A DNA stretch of 64,000 nucleotides, taken from positions 41,042 to 105,041 of the forward strand of contig BROG01001194.1 in NCBI GenBank assembly GCA_030159075.1, read 5' to 3'. This DNA is from Atrina japonica. Lineage: Eukaryota; Mollusca; Bivalvia; Pterioida; Pinnidae. The position numbers were made by a program, and so were the translations under genes. Positions within the stretch are counted from its first letter, which is position 1; every line of letters starts with the position of its first letter. Below, one piece after another: positions 62,431 through 64,000 of the stretch. The notes under the pieces are model-generated. The model did not search any database and was not told where the DNA came from. It saw only the letters and a program-made list of their open reading frames with translations.

Positions 62431-62460
62431 ATAGTAATCTGGATCACGGCCACAGACAGT

Positions 62461-62892
62461 TTGTTTGTTTGTTTGTTTGTTTTTGTTTAACGCCACTTTC
62501 ACTGATATTTCAGTTATATCGTGGCGATTCGTGTAAAATTATTTCTTTTAAGTAAAACCATGGAAAGTCTATTCTCTTTAAAAACTTTTGACACTAAACA
62601 TTAGGTAAAAGACAAACAAGTTTGTGAATTATTGATAAACTATTAATTAATTATTTCAAATTTTGGAATATAAACCAATATCTTTAAGACATTCTAAAAT
62701 GATGTCGCCAGCGACGTTATTAAAAACCTTTTTAGATCTGTCTCGGAGTAATATTTCTCACGAGCAGGTTTAAAATCTGTACATTCTGTTAAAATGTGTT
62801 TAATAGTTAGCCTTGAACCACACGGTATACATTCTTTAAATAATAAATATTTATATGTAAGGTTACTATGACCAATACGAAGTCTGGTCCTC
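62461..62892 (-). mobile_element. 5'-truncated LINE inserted in the Naiad-type copy
   Basis: On the minus strand the ORF end reads TRLRIGHSNLTYKYLL, then IPCGSRLTIKHILTECTDF, the C-terminal region after the RT in several LINE clades. It continues to a DIILECLKDIGLYSK end at about 62640. The 3' untranslated part has a hairpin (cgccacgatataactg to aaagtggcg) and ends in (AAAC)n at 62461-62484. The insertion splits 'cacggccacagacag' of the host element from its C-terminal region, which resumes near 62893. Confidence 0.7.
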
Positions 62893-63120
62893 ATCACCAA
62901 ACTTGACCTTTTTACCGAATTTGACCCGCTCATCGAAGTAGGTTTCCATGGAACATTTGCGACAGGTTTTGCATGCCAGCAGAAGACGCGCTCTCCTTCC
63001 GGACACCTGGTCTTATCCCGTTTGGGATTCGTAATTGTTCTTCATGTTGAGACCATTTACACATCTAATTCGTCGTGTTATAATGGACTTGGGTTTTGGT
63101 TATCGAGTTGTACTTCTTCA
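62893..63120 (+). pseudogene. Naiad-type element, C-terminal region after the LINE insertion
   Basis: It starts in acttgacctttttaccgaat repeats and reads SPSGHLVLSRLGFVIVLHVE, TIYTSNSSCYNGLGF. It is the counterpart of the 22919-23165 and 21255-21400 segments. Confidence 0.55.
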
Positions 63121-63850
63121 ATTTTACTTACCTTACGATAATAATCTTTGGTCTGTATCATATTCGCGACAGACTTTATCATGTTCCTTTCATACTGTTT
63201 ATAGAAAGAAGCAAACACAACTCTTCTACTCCGGAATACGCTCTCAACTTTATTATAGTGGACAAATCTGACATTGTAGTCTTAAAGATGATAACTGCTC
63301 TGAATAGAAGCATCTATTTCTAAAACTTAAATTTGCAAACAATAATATAGACAATTTAAACATTAGCAATAATCTTAATCACAAAAAGTTTCAGTCCTGT
63401 AACCCCCCCTCATTTTAAAAATTGTAAACCACAACCTAGTATTGCATACAATCTACTTAATCACAAATATATTTTGCTGTGTCTAGATATCAACCATTTT
63501 CAACTTGGAAAATGAAACCATAAAAAACCTTATTCTAACAGGCCGAAATACCATGAAACCCATTTCTTTAATTGGCAACAGAATTTTGGTTAAGTTATTG
63601 ATTCAGTCAAAGAATTTGCCAAACGATAGGCCAAACATAAGAAGGGAGAAATAGACACTTTGTGTTTTCAGTGACCCAGAAGTGATTTCCGAGGTAGATA
63701 GACTACATGGCCATGATCCCAGCAGGGAAAGCGTCAAATAACATAATAATTTTGGTAAGGCACATTGCTAGGAGTGTCTATTAGATGAACTAAGGTTTAA
63801 TACTTATTTTGGTAATCTTACATACACACATTCCTTTATTCATATGAATG
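63120..63850 (+). pseudogene. Second Naiad-type fragment: linker and start of RT
   Basis: Broken frames read STPEYALNFIIVDKSDIVVL, NIDNLNISNNLNHKKFQS, a diverged 'FNWQQNF' region at about 63560-63620, and FSDPEVISEVDRLHGHD at about 63670, then LLDELRF. The order matches the 31.1-kb fragment. It lies directly after the C-terminus of the previous copy. Confidence 0.55.
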
Positions 63851-64000
63851 TTCGTGTGAGTGCCATCTCACAGAATATTGTATTAAAGTTCTAATAAAAA
63901 TTATTTACATAAAGAAAATTTACTATACTGTAAAAATGAACTTCAGAAAGAAAGGTATGTAATTGACTCCAATATTTTACTCTGTTTCACTAAGTGAAAT

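Larger units (their letters stand above)
59190..62460 (+). mobile_element. Penelope-like element with N-terminal GIY-YIG and C-terminal RT (Naiad type), decayed
   Basis: In order: a cysteine cluster (SKCGSRNCKTC) and a GIY-YIG-like domain (VVYVIA..ILYVDE, then RHFNLPDHSILSL) at 59240-59640; an 11-copy 116-bp tandem array; linker (DALNISNILNQKSAQSKIPP, then CISYSYTRS) at 61040-61250; the RT fingers phrase (KNPYKHLFIAG, SKCSTKPLSTLLTKLL) at 61255-61480; an inserted tail at 61500-61690; and the RT palm and thumb (APLLADIFLISYEAEFI, GIDDVLSINN, LYDKRDDFNFHM, KFYGRYWDLV) at 61794-62430. Endonuclease before RT is the permuted order of Naiad/Chlamys-type Penelope-like elements. Frameshifts, a TAG and internal deletions make it dead. 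Confidence 0.72.

Overview
This is a window of animal nuclear DNA, most probably from a bivalve mollusc. The DNA is AT-rich, the genes are split by GT/AG introns, and most of the sequence is introns, minisatellites and decayed mobile elements. The mobile elements (Penelope-like elements of the type with an N-terminal GIY-YIG domain, tRNA-derived SINEs, a Ty3/Gypsy remnant, and a dispersed tail with the core ggcgggtgtgaccggtc) are ones I associate with bivalves. The species cannot be named from the sequence.

Three genes can be assembled exon by exon, and all encode arylacetamide-deacetylase-like (AADAC-like) alpha/beta hydrolases of the hormone-sensitive-lipase family. Gene A (minus strand, coding exons 1-4 at 3233 down to 336) runs off the left edge. 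Gene B (minus, 35908 down to 24247) is complete: six coding exons, 401 residues, with HGGG, GDSAGG, Asp345 and His375 all present. Gene C (plus, 40149-56090) is complete: six coding exons, 409 residues. It keeps HGGG, Asp353 and His383, but the nucleophile-elbow serine is an aspartate (GDDAGG), so it looks like a catalytically dead paralogue. Introns of the three genes fall at matching positions and phases (0,0,1,2,1), and each has a splice acceptor just upstream of the ATG. They are therefore products of local duplication. B and C are divergent and about 4.2 kb apart; A and B are tandem and separated by about 21 kb of repeats.

Region by region: 1-3.3 kb is gene A. 3.3-24.2 kb is intergenic and holds minisatellites, Penelope-like 3' ends, a 1.37-kb element carrying repeated AGGTCAAGGTCA motifs, and a nested set of insertions (Ty3/Gypsy remnant > DNA element with inverted ends at 20506-22379 > Penelope-like fragment). 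24.2-35.9 kb is gene B; its introns hold a SINE, a 27-bp minisatellite, a 1.1-kb Penelope-like fragment and a second element with inverted ends (32287-32891). 36-40 kb is the B/C divergent spacer. 40.1-56.1 kb is gene C, with very large minisatellite arrays; one array appears to derive from its own exon-4 splice donor. 57.8-64 kb is a graveyard of Penelope-like copies, including one whose GIY-YIG segment has been amplified as eleven 116-bp tandem units.

The observations most worth following are the Ser-to-Asp change in gene C, the two elements sharing TACGGAAGC ends and 6-bp target duplications, the splice-donor-seeded minisatellite, and the permuted Penelope-like element with its internal amplification.
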